From: Uliginosibacterium aquaticum
GTDB lineage: Bacteria > Pseudomonadota > Gammaproteobacteria > Burkholderiales > Rhodocyclaceae
Direction: 5' to 3'
Assembly: GCF_012972705.2 (NCBI RefSeq)
Contig: NZ_JABCSC020000004.1
Span: 1-64,000 of the forward strand
Length of the DNA: 64,000 nt
The notes under the pieces were generated by a model. It made no database searches and was not told the origin of the DNA. It was given only the letters and a program-made list of their open reading frames with translations. Made by a program: the position numbers and the translations under genes. Shown here piece after piece: positions 17,024-26,212 of the stretch. Position 1 is the first letter of the stretch. Every line of letters starts with the position of its first letter.

Positions 17024-17211
17024 CCAGCCTGCGGGCGGGCTGTGGTAAGCGCGCCACTTTCCTTGCCTTTCCTTCTTGCTTGTCCGGCGCTTGATGCGAC
17101 AATCCGGGCTGCTTTGCCCCGCGCTAATTCCTTGTCTTGAAGGGAGTTTTGCGGAGGGCAAGGGGGCAGCTCCGGGCGCTGCCGACAAGAACATCACACG
17201 GGGAGCGGGCC

Positions 17212-20200
17212 TTGCGGCACAGGAGCCAGACAACGCAGAGGCGAAAGCAGGCGCTGCTGGTGCTTGGCTTGCTGCTGTGCACGCCTCAGGCGCTGGCGCA
17301 GAGCGGCCTCCATTTGCCGGAAGGCAAGGTGCTGGTCTGGGCCGCTGGTTTTGCAGCCCTCTTTCTGCTCGCCGCAGCACTGCTCTATCGACGCCAGCTT
17401 CGGGCCCTGTCGCGCCGCACGCGTGAGCTGCAGCTCTCCGAAGAGCGCTTCCGCCTGATCATCGAAGGCACCAGTGTGGTCGCCTGGGAGTATGACGCGG
17501 GTTCGGATGCGTTCACCTATGTCTCCGCGCCGGGCGCGCGTCTGCTCGGCTTTCCGCTGGACGACTGGAAAAAGTCCGGTTTCTGGCGTGCCCGCCTGCA
17601 CCCAGAAGACAGCCAGCAGGCACTCTCCTTTCTGCGCGACATGCTGCTGCGCTCGGATCAGCGTGAGTGCGAGTACCGCCTGATCCGTGCTGACGGACGC
17701 GAAGTCTTCGTGCGTGACCTGCGGACTCCGATCGAGGCCCACAAGGGCCATGTGACGGGCATGCGCGGGATTTTTGTCGACATTACCGCGCACAAGGCGT
17801 CGGAAGCTGAGCTGGAGGATAGCGAAGCGCGCTTTCGCAGCACTTTCGAGCAGGCTGCGGTGGGGGTTGGGCTGTGCGCGGTGTCCGGCCGCTACATGCG
17901 CGTTAATCAACGTTATTGCGAGATCACCGGCTACTCCGGGAGCGAGTTGTTGCTACGCGATTTCCGTGAGCTGACGCATCCGGATGATGTGGAGGCCAAT
18001 GATCGCCTGCTCGACGCGCTGGTGCTGGACACTGCGGAAAAATTCTCGATCGAGAAACGCATGCTGCGGCGCAGCGGTGACATGGTGTGGGTGAATCTCA
18101 CCATGTCCTTGGTGCGCTCGCGGCGCGGGAGCGGTCAGTTCATGGAGGTGATCGAGGACATCACGGCGCGCAAGATCGCTGAGCGCGAGTTGCGCGAGAG
18201 TGAAGGTCGGCTGCGTAGCATTCTGGTGGCGATGCGCGAAGGCGTGATCCTGCGTGACGCGCGTGGTGGCGTGATCATCGCCAACGCGGCCGCACGGCGC
18301 CTGTACGGCCTGATGCCGGAGGAAAGTTTTCCGCCCTTGCTCGAGCCCGAGGGCTACAGCTTCGTGCGCGAGGATGGCAGCCCCTGCCCGGTGGAGGAGT
18401 TACCGGGCGCACGTGCCATGCACCTTGGCAGGCCGGCTTCTGCGGTGGTGGGCATCGATCGCCGCGATGGTACGCGCGGCTGGATGCTGGCCAAGGCCGA
18501 GCCGCTGGCGCGCGATGTACACACCGGTCTGCATCCGGTGGTGCTGACGATTAACGATGTGACCGCGCAGCGCCGCGCGGAAGAGGAATTGCGCCTGGCG
18601 GCCACCGTGTTCGACAACAGCGTCGAGGCGATCATGATCACCGATGCGCAGCGCCGCATCCTGTCGGTCAACAAGGCCTTCACTGATCTGACCGGTTTTC
18701 CCTCCAGCGTGGTGACCGGGCAGACCCCGGCAATGCTTTCGTCATCCAAGCAGGGCCTGGTGCAATACGATTCGATCTGGCGTGAGGCTGCCAGCAAGGG
18801 CAGCTGGCAAGGAGAGATCTGGCAGCGTCGGCGCGATGGCAGCGAGTTTCCGGAGTGGCTGTCGATCAGCGCTGTGCGTGATCGTAGCAATGCCATCAGC
18901 AACTTCGTGGCGGTGTTTTCCGATATCACTGAGCGGAAGGCCAACGAAGCGCGGATCGCCTTCCTGGCCCACCATGATCCGCTCACGGCCTTGCCCAACC
19001 GGACCCTGTTCCAGGATCGCCTCGAGCAGGCGCTGGTGCGTGCTGAGCGCCTGGGTAGTGTGGCTGCGCTGCTCTTCCTGGATCTGGATCGCTTCAAGAC
19101 CATCAATGACTCGCTCGGCCACCTGGCCGGCGATCGCTTATTGCAGGCGGTGGCCGAGCGGCTGCAGCATTGCGTGCGGGACACCGACACGATCTGCCGT
19201 CAGGGCGGCGACGAGTTCATCATCGTGCTGCCCGAGGTGGCTGATGCCGAGGTGCCGGCGCGGATCGCGGAGAAGATCCTGCGTCGTCTGTCGGAGCCTT
19301 TCGAGGTCGATGGGCATGTTCTGGGGACATCCTTCTCGATCGGCATCGCAGTGTTTCCGGATGATGGGCGCCAGGCCGATGTGCTGATGAAGAACGCCGA
19401 TACGGCCATGTATCACGCCAAGGAAAGCGGACGGAACACTTACCGCTTCTTCACTGAGACGATGAATGCCAATGCGCTGGAGCGCCTGCAGGTGGAGAAC
19501 CAGTTGCGTGGCGCGCTGGAGCGGCGCGAACTGGTACTGCACTTCCAGCCCCAGGTGGATCTGGTCAGTGGTGCCATTGTTGGTGCCGAGGCCTTGCTAC
19601 GCTGGGAGTCTGCCGTGCTGGGCTTTGTGCCGCCGGGGCGCTTTATTCCGATCGCCGAGGAGTCCGGCCTGATCGTACCGATCGGGCGCTGGGTGCTGCG
19701 CGAGGCCTGTAGCCTGGCGCGAGGCTGGTACTCGCGCGGCATTCGTGGCGTGGTGGTGGGGGTGAACATCTCGGCGCTGCAGTTCCGTCGTGACGACATC
19801 GTGGCCAATGTGCGTGATGCGCTGGCGGAGACGGGCCTGCCTGCCGAATGTCTCGAGCTGGAGCTGACCGAGTCCCTGCTCATGGAGCATGCCGAGGATG
19901 TGCTGGAAACCGTGCAGCGCCTCAAGGGCCTCGGCGTGCGCCTGTCGATTGACGATTTTGGCACCGGCTACTCCTCGTTGTCCTACCTCAAGCGTTTTGA
20001 GGTTGATCGTCTCAAGATCGATCAGGGCTTTGTGCGCGACATGGTTGAGGACCCGGACGATGCGGCCATCGTGCGCGCGATCATCCAGCTTGGCCGCAGT
20101 CTCAAGCTCGATGTGATTGCGGAAGGCGCCGAATCGCGCCCGCAGGTCGAGTTCCTGATGCAGGAAGGCTGCCGTGAGGCGCAGGGCTACTACTTCTGCC

Positions 20201-20292
20201 CGCCGGTGACCGGCGATGTGTTCATCGACATGGTCGAGCGCGGTTTTGTGGGCAGCAGCCCGAGGGTCATGCACCTCCAGCGGTTGGCCTGA
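17212..20292 (+). CDS. Multi-PAS GGDEF-EAL cyclic-di-GMP protein
   Basis: About 1026 residues from TTG 17212. This start is chosen because GGGGAG lies seven bases upstream and it gives a proper basic N-terminus before the hydrophobic stretch KQALLVLGLLLCTPQALAQ. An upstream TTG at 17137 is possible. A second hydrophobic helix follows at about residues 42-62. Four PAS-type domains then fill about 75-570. The GGDEF motif is intact at 665-669 and the EAL motif is intact at 793-795, with DDFGTGYSSL further on. Both cyclase and phosphodiesterase activity are therefore possible; which dominates cannot be told. No partner gene is adjacent. Confidence 0.9.
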   Translation: MRHRSQTTQRRKQALLVLGLLLCTPQALAQSGLHLPEGKVLVWAAGFAALFLLAAALLYRRQLRALSRRTRELQLSEERFRLIIEGTSVVAWEYDAGSDAFTYVSAPGARLLGFPLDDWKKSGFWRARLHPEDSQQALSFLRDMLLRSDQRECEYRLIRADGREVFVRDLRTPIEAHKGHVTGMRGIFVDITAHKASEAELEDSEARFRSTFEQAAVGVGLCAVSGRYMRVNQRYCEITGYSGSELLLRDFRELTHPDDVEANDRLLDALVLDTAEKFSIEKRMLRRSGDMVWVNLTMSLVRSRRGSGQFMEVIEDITARKIAERELRESEGRLRSILVAMREGVILRDARGGVIIANAAARRLYGLMPEESFPPLLEPEGYSFVREDGSPCPVEELPGARAMHLGRPASAVVGIDRRDGTRGWMLAKAEPLARDVHTGLHPVVLTINDVTAQRRAEEELRLAATVFDNSVEAIMITDAQRRILSVNKAFTDLTGFPSSVVTGQTPAMLSSSKQGLVQYDSIWREAASKGSWQGEIWQRRRDGSEFPEWLSISAVRDRSNAISNFVAVFSDITERKANEARIAFLAHHDPLTALPNRTLFQDRLEQALVRAERLGSVAALLFLDLDRFKTINDSLGHLAGDRLLQAVAERLQHCVRDTDTICRQGGDEFIIVLPEVADAEVPARIAEKILRRLSEPFEVDGHVLGTSFSIGIAVFPDDGRQADVLMKNADTAMYHAKESGRNTYRFFTETMNANALERLQVENQLRGALERRELVLHFQPQVDLVSGAIVGAEALLRWESAVLGFVPPGRFIPIAEESGLIVPIGRWVLREACSLARGWYSRGIRGVVVGVNISALQFRRDDIVANVRDALAETGLPAECLELELTESLLMEHAEDVLETVQRLKGLGVRLSIDDFGTGYSSLSYLKRFEVDRLKIDQGFVRDMVEDPDDAAIVRAIIQLGRSLKLDVIAEGAESRPQVEFLMQEGCREAQGYYFCPPVTGDVFIDMVERGFVGSSPRVMHLQRLA

Positions 20293-20355
20293 GTCTCGCC
20301 ATCTCCGATCCGTGGCAGAATCCCTGCTCCTTGTGGCCGGCTGCCGGTTTCCAGC

Positions 20356-21528
20356 ATGAGTGCTTCCACCCATTTCGACATCCTCATCGTCGGCGCCGGC
20401 CTGTCTGGCGCCAGCCTCGCCTGTGCGCTGCGCGGCAGCCGTTACCGCATCGGCTTGCTCGAGCGGCAGCGCCCGGAGTGGCCGGCCGACTGGGATGCGC
20501 GTATCTACGCGATCAGCCCGGCCAATGTGGAGTTCCTGCAGCGCTGTGGAGCCTGGGCTCATCTGGATGCACAGCGCATTGCGCCGGTCGAGCGTATGGC
20601 CGTGGCGGGGGATGCAGGCGGCCAGCTGGTGTTCTCGGCCTACGAGTGCGGGTTGCAGGCGCTGGCCTGGATCGTCGAGAGCAGCGCAATGGCGCGCGAG
20701 TTGTGGGAAACCGCCCGCCGCCAGCCGAACATCGAATTGATCTGCCCGGCCCAGCCTGATTCCCTGGTCTTTGACGACGACGCGGCCCGCCTGCGTCTTG
20801 CCGATGGACGCGAGATCAGCGCTGGTCTGGTGGTGGGCGCCGATGGCGTGAATTCCTGGGTGCGTGACCAGGCCGCTATTCCGGCCGAGCTGCGGCCCTA
20901 TGGTGAGCTGGGGGTGGTGGCGAACTTCACCTGCGCAGAGCCTCATTTCGGCACCGCCTTCCAGTGGTTCCGGCGTGACGGGGTGCTGGCGTATCTGCCG
21001 CTGCCCGGGAACCGCATCTCGATTGTCTGGTCCACTCCCGAAGCCCATGCGCAGGAGTTGCTGGCCCTGAGTCCGGAAGCTTTTGCCAGCCGGGTGGCGC
21101 AGGCGGGCGCAAGCCGCCTCGGGCGACTCGAGTTGCTGGCACCGCCCGCCGGTTTTCCCTTGCGTCTGATGAAGCTGGATGCGATTGTTGCGCCGCGCCT
21201 TGCCCTGATCGGTGATGCCGCGCACGCTGTGCATCCCTTGTCCGGGCATGGCATCAACCTGGGGTTCCAGGATGCGCGTGAGTTGGCTGATCAGTTGCTG
21301 GCCTTGCCGGCTTTTCGTGATTGCGGGGAGCTTGCGGTGTTGCGTCGCTATCAGCGCGCGCGCGCAGAGGAGACCCTGCTGGTGCGCGAGATGACCGATG
21401 GCCTGCAGCGCCTGTTCAAGCCAGCGTTTGCACCGCTGGCCCTGTTGCGTAATGCCGGCATGAATCTGGCCGGAGCCATTCCACCCTTGCGCAGCGCGCT
21501 GGCGCGCTACGCAGCGGGATTACTGTAG
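20356..21528 (+). CDS. UbiH/UbiF-family FAD-dependent hydroxylase
   Basis: A 390-residue flavoprotein monooxygenase. The Rossmann motif VGAGLSGASLA (about residues 12-22), the DG motif VVGADGVNSWVR (about 161-172) and the second FAD motif GDAAHAVHPLSGHGINLGF (about 287-305) are all present. Family members hydroxylate the ubiquinone ring (UbiH, UbiI, UbiF, UbiM). Which position this one modifies cannot be set from sequence alone, so no symbol is given. It lies 19 bp before the dsbC start, on the same strand. Confidence 0.87.
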   Translation: MSASTHFDILIVGAGLSGASLACALRGSRYRIGLLERQRPEWPADWDARIYAISPANVEFLQRCGAWAHLDAQRIAPVERMAVAGDAGGQLVFSAYECGLQALAWIVESSAMARELWETARRQPNIELICPAQPDSLVFDDDAARLRLADGREISAGLVVGADGVNSWVRDQAAIPAELRPYGELGVVANFTCAEPHFGTAFQWFRRDGVLAYLPLPGNRISIVWSTPEAHAQELLALSPEAFASRVAQAGASRLGRLELLAPPAGFPLRLMKLDAIVAPRLALIGDAAHAVHPLSGHGINLGFQDARELADQLLALPAFRDCGELAVLRRYQRARAEETLLVREMTDGLQRLFKPAFAPLALLRNAGMNLAGAIPPLRSALARYAAGLL

Positions 21529-21547
21529 TCGAATGATTGGAGAAGAC

Positions 21548-22276
21548 ATGAAGCACACCCTCCGGCGCGCCCTGCTGGCCGCCTGCACCCTGGCCGTGAG
21601 CCTGCCTGTACTGGCTGGCGAGGCTGAAGTCCGCAAAGCGGTGGGCGGCATCCTGCGTCAGGAAGGCTCGGTGACCAGCCTGCAGAAAGTGCCTTATGGC
21701 GATCTGTACGAAGTGGTGCTGAGTAATGGTGATCTGGTCTATGTCGACGGCAAGGGCGCCTTTTTGGTGAGCGGTCAGCTGATCGACCTGAAGAACAAGA
21801 AGAACATCACCGCCGAGCGCGAGGCCGAGTTGTCGCGCGTGAACGTTGCCGAGCTGCCGCTCAAGCAGGCGGTAAAGCAGGTGCGCGGGACTGGCAAGCG
21901 TACCCTAATCACCTTCGAAGACCCGAACTGCGGCTACTGCAAGAAGCTCGCCAAGGATCTGCGTGAGCTGAAAGACACCACCATCTACGTGTTCATGATT
22001 CCGATTCTGTCGCCGGACTCTGGCGACAAGGCCCGCAACATCTGGTGTGCGGCGGATCGAGACAAGGCCTGGAACGACTGGATGGTGGACGGCAAGATGG
22101 CCGCTGAGGCCAAGTGCGACACCCCGGTGCAGAAGAACGCCGAAATGGCGCGCAAGTACCGTATTACCGGCACTCCGACCATGTTCCTGGCCGATGGCAG
22201 CCGCATCGGCGGCTACGTGCAGCTGGCCGATCTGGATCGCCAGATCAGCGAAGCCGAAGCCCGTGTGAAGAAGTAA
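21548..22276 (+). CDS. dsbC: Thiol:disulfide interchange protein DsbC
   Basis: A 242-residue periplasmic isomerase. The signal peptide covers about residues 1-23 (PVLA-GEAE). An N-terminal dimerisation domain follows, then a thioredoxin fold with the active site CGYC at 128-131 (family motif CGYC). It reshuffles wrong disulfides in exported proteins and needs DsbD for reduction. The cis-Pro loop appears as TGTPTMF. The start at ATG 21548 has TGGAGA just upstream; an ATG at 21533 is less likely. Confidence 0.92.
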   Translation: MKHTLRRALLAACTLAVSLPVLAGEAEVRKAVGGILRQEGSVTSLQKVPYGDLYEVVLSNGDLVYVDGKGAFLVSGQLIDLKNKKNITAEREAELSRVNVAELPLKQAVKQVRGTGKRTLITFEDPNCGYCKKLAKDLRELKDTTIYVFMIPILSPDSGDKARNIWCAADRDKAWNDWMVDGKMAAEAKCDTPVQKNAEMARKYRITGTPTMFLADGSRIGGYVQLADLDRQISEAEARVKK

Positions 22277-22300
22277 GCCCTGCTGTTTCTTGGGTTCAAG

Positions 22301-22326
22301 GAGAGGCGCTGCGGCGCCTCTCTTGC
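22301..22326 (+). terminator. Hairpin after dsbC
   Basis: A 9 bp stem GAGAGGCGC/GCGCCTCTC (22301-22309, 22314-22322) with a four-base loop is followed by TTGCGTT. A moderate terminator that separates dsbC from the signalling block. Confidence 0.6.
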
Positions 22327-22442
22327 GTTGACCACGGATCCTGGCGGTCGCCCCGACGCCCCCAAGGGCAGGGCCTTAAAGTTCACCTCCCCCTGCGTCG
22401 TTAAGCCTGCGGAACACTGGACTCAGGGCTGCCGGAGGCTTC

Positions 22443-23633
22443 ATGGCCGCAGATTTTCATGTAAAGAATGCCGTGCGCTGGCGTGCCGGACTGACGCTGC
22501 TGACCGGCGCCAGCGTGGGCTACGGGCTGGCATTGCTTTTCCTTGGTACGGGCTGGCTGTGGCCCATGCTGTTGTTACTTGCGGCAGTGGTGCTGGGCTG
22601 GCTGGCGGTGCACTGCAGCGCACGTGCAACCGAGGCGCATGAGGCGCATTTCGCTGCCAGGGCGGCACCGGGGCTAGCGGATTTCTGTCGCGGGCTGGAT
22701 CAGACTGTTGGTGAGGAGTTGCGGGCCATCGACGAGGAGATCGCTCGTACCCAGGCCTTGCTGCGCGATTCGGTGGCTTTGCTGACCGGTGGATTGCAGG
22801 CGATTGCCATGCAGTCCGGCGTGCAGCAGGGCATCGTGCGCGCCGTACTGAACCGTGCGGAAAGCACGGATCAGGTTAAAGGCGTGAATGTGCGCAACTT
22901 TGCTCAGGATGTTGGCCGGATGATGAGCGACTTTGTGGATCTGCTGATCCAGGTGAGCGTGCAGAGCCTTACCACGGTGCACAACATCGATGACATGGTC
23001 GAGCAGACCGAGGCTATCTTCGCCGCCGTGGATGAAGTGCAGGGCCTGGCCAAGAAGACCAATCTGCTGGCGCTGAACGCCAGCATCGAAGCGGCTCGTG
23101 CGGGCGAAGCCGGCAAGGGCTTCGGTGTGGTGGCCGACGAAGTGCGCAAGCTGGCTCAGATCTCCGAGACCATCAATGATCGTATCCGTGAGCGCATGGT
23201 CGGCGCCAAGGAGTCCATCGACCGGGTGCGCGAAACCGTTGCCGGCATGGCTTCGCGTGACATGAACGAGTGCATCGGAGCCAAGGCGCAGGTGCAGGAC
23301 TTGCTCACCAGCGTAGAGAAAATTAACAGCGAGTTCACTGACCATGCCGCCGAAATGGGGGGCGTGGCCCAGCACATTGAGCAGGCGGTGGGTGATTCGA
23401 TCCGCTCCCTGCAGTTCGAGGACATCGTCCGCCAGGCCCTCGACGATGCTCGCCTGAGAGGCGAATTGCTGCGCCAGCTGGCCAGCGAATTGCAGCGGGC
23501 GGCTGCGCTATCTGCCAGCCCGGAGGAGTTGCTGGTGCTGATGCAGCGTTTTCGTGACACGCACGGTGAAAAGGTTGGGCGTGGCATCGTCAGCCAGACT
23601 TCGATGGATGCCGGCAGCGTGCAGCTTTTCTGA
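22443..23633 (+). CDS. Short methyl-accepting chemotaxis protein without a large sensor domain
   Basis: A 396-residue receptor-like protein. Two adjacent hydrophobic helices (about residues 14-58) are joined by a very short loop, so there is no real periplasmic domain. The conserved signalling tip [20 protein letters not shown] lies at about 208-227, followed by [14 protein letters not shown]. There is no HAMP domain and no C-terminal CheR tether. The short coiled coil and later LQFEDIVRQ resemble receptors found beside CheW-like and partner-switch modules. It starts a run of signalling genes; a STAS gene follows after 27 bp. Confidence 0.87.
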   Translation: MAADFHVKNAVRWRAGLTLLTGASVGYGLALLFLGTGWLWPMLLLLAAVVLGWLAVHCSARATEAHEAHFAARAAPGLADFCRGLDQTVGEELRAIDEEIARTQALLRDSVALLTGGLQAIAMQSGVQQGIVRAVLNRAESTDQVKGVNVRNFAQDVGRMMSDFVDLLIQVSVQSLTTVHNIDDMVEQTEAIFAAVDEVQGLAKKTNLLALNASIEAARAGEAGKGFGVVADEVRKLAQISETINDRIRERMVGAKESIDRVRETVAGMASRDMNECIGAKAQVQDLLTSVEKINSEFTDHAAEMGGVAQHIEQAVGDSIRSLQFEDIVRQALDDARLRGELLRQLASELQRAAALSASPEELLVLMQRFRDTHGEKVGRGIVSQTSMDAGSVQLF

Positions 23634-23660
23634 CCACCCCCACAAAAAAGGGTAAACATC

Positions 23661-23969
23661 ATGGGACTCACCGTAACCCGCAGCCCTGACGGCAAGATCA
23701 TCACCCTTGCCATCCAGGGTCAATTCCAGTTCGCCCTGCATCGGGAGTTTCGCGATGCCTATCTGGGGGTGACCCAGCCTGGCTGCGAGTTTGATGTCAA
23801 TCTTGCTGCTACCGACTACATGGATAGCTCTGCGCTGGGCATGTTGCTGCTGCTTAAGGAGCATGCGAATCAGTACGGCAGCCGCGTCGTGCTTGTCAGC
23901 CCGTCTTCAGCCATCCGCCGGGTGCTGGAGATCGCCAGTTTCGAACAGCTGTTCGCCATCAAGAGCTGA
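23661..23969 (+). CDS. STAS-domain anti-sigma factor antagonist (HsbA-like)
   Basis: A 102-residue single STAS domain protein. The phosphoacceptor loop reads ATDYMDSSALGMLLLL, where one of the two serines (about residues 57-58) would be phosphorylated. Such proteins bind a kinase/anti-sigma factor when unphosphorylated. The next gene, three bases away, carries both a PP2C phosphatase and a HATPase kinase, the enzymes expected to act on it. The pair resembles HsbA/HsbR of Pseudomonas aeruginosa, which acts on the anti-sigma factor FlgM. That assignment is inference from architecture. Confidence 0.88.
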   Translation: MGLTVTRSPDGKIITLAIQGQFQFALHREFRDAYLGVTQPGCEFDVNLAATDYMDSSALGMLLLLKEHANQYGSRVVLVSPSSAIRRVLEIASFEQLFAIKS

Positions 23970-23972
23970 GCG

Positions 23973-25724
23973 ATGTCCGAAGCCGCTGCGTTCGTTCGCA
24001 ACACAGCACTGGTGGTCGATGACGAGTCGACCGGACGTTTGATCCTCAAGGCCCAACTGGAGCGCGAGCAATATCGTGTGGTGAGTGCCGCCAACGGGGC
24101 AGAGGCGCTTGAGCAGTTCGAGCGTGAAGAGCCGGATATCGTATTTCTCGATGTGATCCTGCCGGACTTCTACGGTTACGAAGTGGCGCGTGCGATGAAA
24201 CTCCGCGCTGGCGAGCGTTTCGTGCCGATTTTCTTCCTCACTGGTTTGTCTGAGGAGGAGGCGCTGGCCGAATGTGTGGCCGCCGGTGGCGACGACTTCC
24301 TCTCCAAGCCGATCAATTTCTCCATCCTCAAGTCCAAGATCGCGGCCATCGAACGGATCCGCGATCTTTACGAGCGTGCGCGCCAGCAGCGCACGGAGCT
24401 GGCGGATCTGCATGCGCGCATGCAGTATGAGCAACAGATTGCCGAGCGCATCCTCAGCGGCGCGGTGATGGCGCGCAATGTGGCGAGTCCGCCAATTCAG
24501 TGCTGGCTTCAGTCTGCCAGCACCTTCAACGGTGACCTTTTCATCAGCGCGTACACGCCTGCTGGCGGGCTCTCCGTGCTGATGGGGGATTTCACCGGGC
24601 ATGGCCTGGCCGCCGCGCTGGGCGCTTTGCCCGCAGCGGAGACCTTCCGCACCATGACTGCCAAGGGCTGCTCGCTGACTGAGGTGCTCGCCGAAATCAA
24701 CCTGAGCCTGCACCGCATTTTGCCGACAGGCATGTTTCTCGCTGCGGCAGCGCTACGCATCGAAGCGGATCTGCAGACGGCAATGGTGTGGAACAGTGGC
24801 TTGCCGGACATCCATCTGTGCCGCTCAGGCGCTAGCCGCCGCAAGATTTCCTCACAGCACCCGCCGCTGGCGGCACTCTCTAGTTTCATTCCGGGGTGCG
24901 AGCCGGAACTGGTGCTGCTGGCGCCCGGCGACGTCTTCCTGTTATGCAGCGACGGTGTGACCGAAGCCTGCAATGCCGAGGGCAAGCCATTTGGTGAGGA
25001 GCGTCTGGAGGGCATTCTGGATGCTTGCGCAGCCGCAGATACCTTCAGTTGCGTACGTGCGACGCTGACCGATTTTGTGGCCGGGACCGAACAGCAGGAT
25101 GACATTAGTCTGGTGGCCATTCCGTGCGAACCGACGTTGTTTGCCGGGGCAAGGATTGATGATGATGGTCGGTTAGCTGAGGACTTGCCTGCCAGTGCGT
25201 GGAACTGGAGCTTGCGCTTGGAAGGGGCCAATCTGGCTCGGATCGATCCGGTGCCACTGGTCATGGGGCAGCTTAGTGCCTTCGGGATCTCATCACATCA
25301 CCGGCAGCAACTTTATGTAGTGGTCTCAGAGCTGTTCAGCAATGCAATCGAACATGGTGTGCTTGCCCTCAATGCTGCACTGAAGTGCAGTGCCGAAGGC
25401 TTCATGGAGTACTACCTGTTGCGCCAACAAAGACTGGATGAGCTGGCGGAGGGCTTTGTCGAGTTGCGGCTGGATTACCGCAAGGAAGATGGGCGAGGGG
25501 TGATCCGGGTGTGGGTCGAAGACTCGGGACGCGGCTTCTGTCATGGAGAGTGTGAGCGTTGCGATGTTCCCCAAATCTTGCGCGAGGCCAATCAGAGCAT
25601 TGCGGAGCCCCCTTCGCTGAGCCTGGAGCATTGTGGAAGGGGCATGAAACTGCTGCGTTCTTTGTGCCGGAAAGTGCGCTACATGGGCATGGGAAATTGT
25701 GCAGAGGCTGAGTATGTGCTCTGA
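23973..25724 (+). CDS. Response regulator with PP2C phosphatase and HATPase kinase (HsbR-like)
   Basis: A 583-residue three-module regulator. The N-terminal receiver domain has VVDDES and phosphoacceptor Asp 60 (VFLDVILP). A SpoIIE/RsbU-type PP2C domain at about 165-380 keeps the metal ligands in FNGDLF and MGDFTGHGLAAA, and QQDDISLV near its end. A GHKL ATPase at about 430-580 has SELFSNAIEHG as N box and VEDSGRGF as G1. The enzyme could both phosphorylate and dephosphorylate the adjacent STAS protein, with the receiver as switch. The upstream kinase or phosphotransfer protein is not obvious; CheA is a candidate. Confidence 0.88.
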   Translation: MSEAAAFVRNTALVVDDESTGRLILKAQLEREQYRVVSAANGAEALEQFEREEPDIVFLDVILPDFYGYEVARAMKLRAGERFVPIFFLTGLSEEEALAECVAAGGDDFLSKPINFSILKSKIAAIERIRDLYERARQQRTELADLHARMQYEQQIAERILSGAVMARNVASPPIQCWLQSASTFNGDLFISAYTPAGGLSVLMGDFTGHGLAAALGALPAAETFRTMTAKGCSLTEVLAEINLSLHRILPTGMFLAAAALRIEADLQTAMVWNSGLPDIHLCRSGASRRKISSQHPPLAALSSFIPGCEPELVLLAPGDVFLLCSDGVTEACNAEGKPFGEERLEGILDACAAADTFSCVRATLTDFVAGTEQQDDISLVAIPCEPTLFAGARIDDDGRLAEDLPASAWNWSLRLEGANLARIDPVPLVMGQLSAFGISSHHRQQLYVVVSELFSNAIEHGVLALNAALKCSAEGFMEYYLLRQQRLDELAEGFVELRLDYRKEDGRGVIRVWVEDSGRGFCHGECERCDVPQILREANQSIAEPPSLSLEHCGRGMKLLRSLCRKVRYMGMGNCAEAEYVL

Positions 25725-25824
25725 ACCTGTCGTTCGCAGGCTGCCCTTTATGCCATTTCAAGAGTGCGCACTGCCACCGTTAAAGCCCTGACGAGCCGTA
25801 ATACATGCAGCCAGGGAGGCTTCG

Positions 25825-26190
25825 ATGGGCAAGAAAATCCTGATCGTGGATGACTCGGTGTCGATCCGTCAGATGGTGAGCTTCACGCTCAAGAGTGCGG
25901 GCTTCGAAACGGATGAGGCCGGCGATGGCAAGGCCGCGTTGGAAAAGGCCAAGGGTAAGAGCTTCGATCTGGTGTTTACCGATCAGAACATGCCGGTCAT
26001 GGATGGTCTGACCCTGATCCGTAGTCTGCGCGGCCTGCCCAGCTACAAGAGCACGCCGATCCTGATGCTGACCACCGAGGCCGGCGACGACATGAAAAAC
26101 AAGGGCCGTGAGGCGGGGGCTACGGGCTGGCTCGTGAAGCCGTTTGATCCCCAGAAGCTGCTCCAGGTCGTCTCCAAGGTGCTGGTCTGA
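25825..26190 (+). CDS. cheY: Chemotaxis response regulator CheY
   Basis: A 121-residue stand-alone receiver domain. Visible residues are the acidic pair Asp 9/10, phosphoacceptor Asp 53 (LVFTDQNMP), the Thr in MLTTEAG (about 84-85) and Lys in VKPFDP (about 106). It lies directly before cheA, so it is the likely flagellar motor signal. GGGAGG precedes the ATG by six bases. A gap of 100 bp separates it from the partner-switch gene, so a promoter may lie there. Confidence 0.92.
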   Translation: MGKKILIVDDSVSIRQMVSFTLKSAGFETDEAGDGKAALEKAKGKSFDLVFTDQNMPVMDGLTLIRSLRGLPSYKSTPILMLTTEAGDDMKNKGREAGATGWLVKPFDPQKLLQVVSKVLV

Positions 26191-26212
26191 GCGCTGCGGC
26201 GAGGCCCCGCCC

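Noticed and set aside
19597-21249. Long open frame (550 codons) on the minus strand across the GGDEF-EAL and UbiH-type genes
   Set aside because: It spans the ends of two real genes and the gap between them; no domains are seen.
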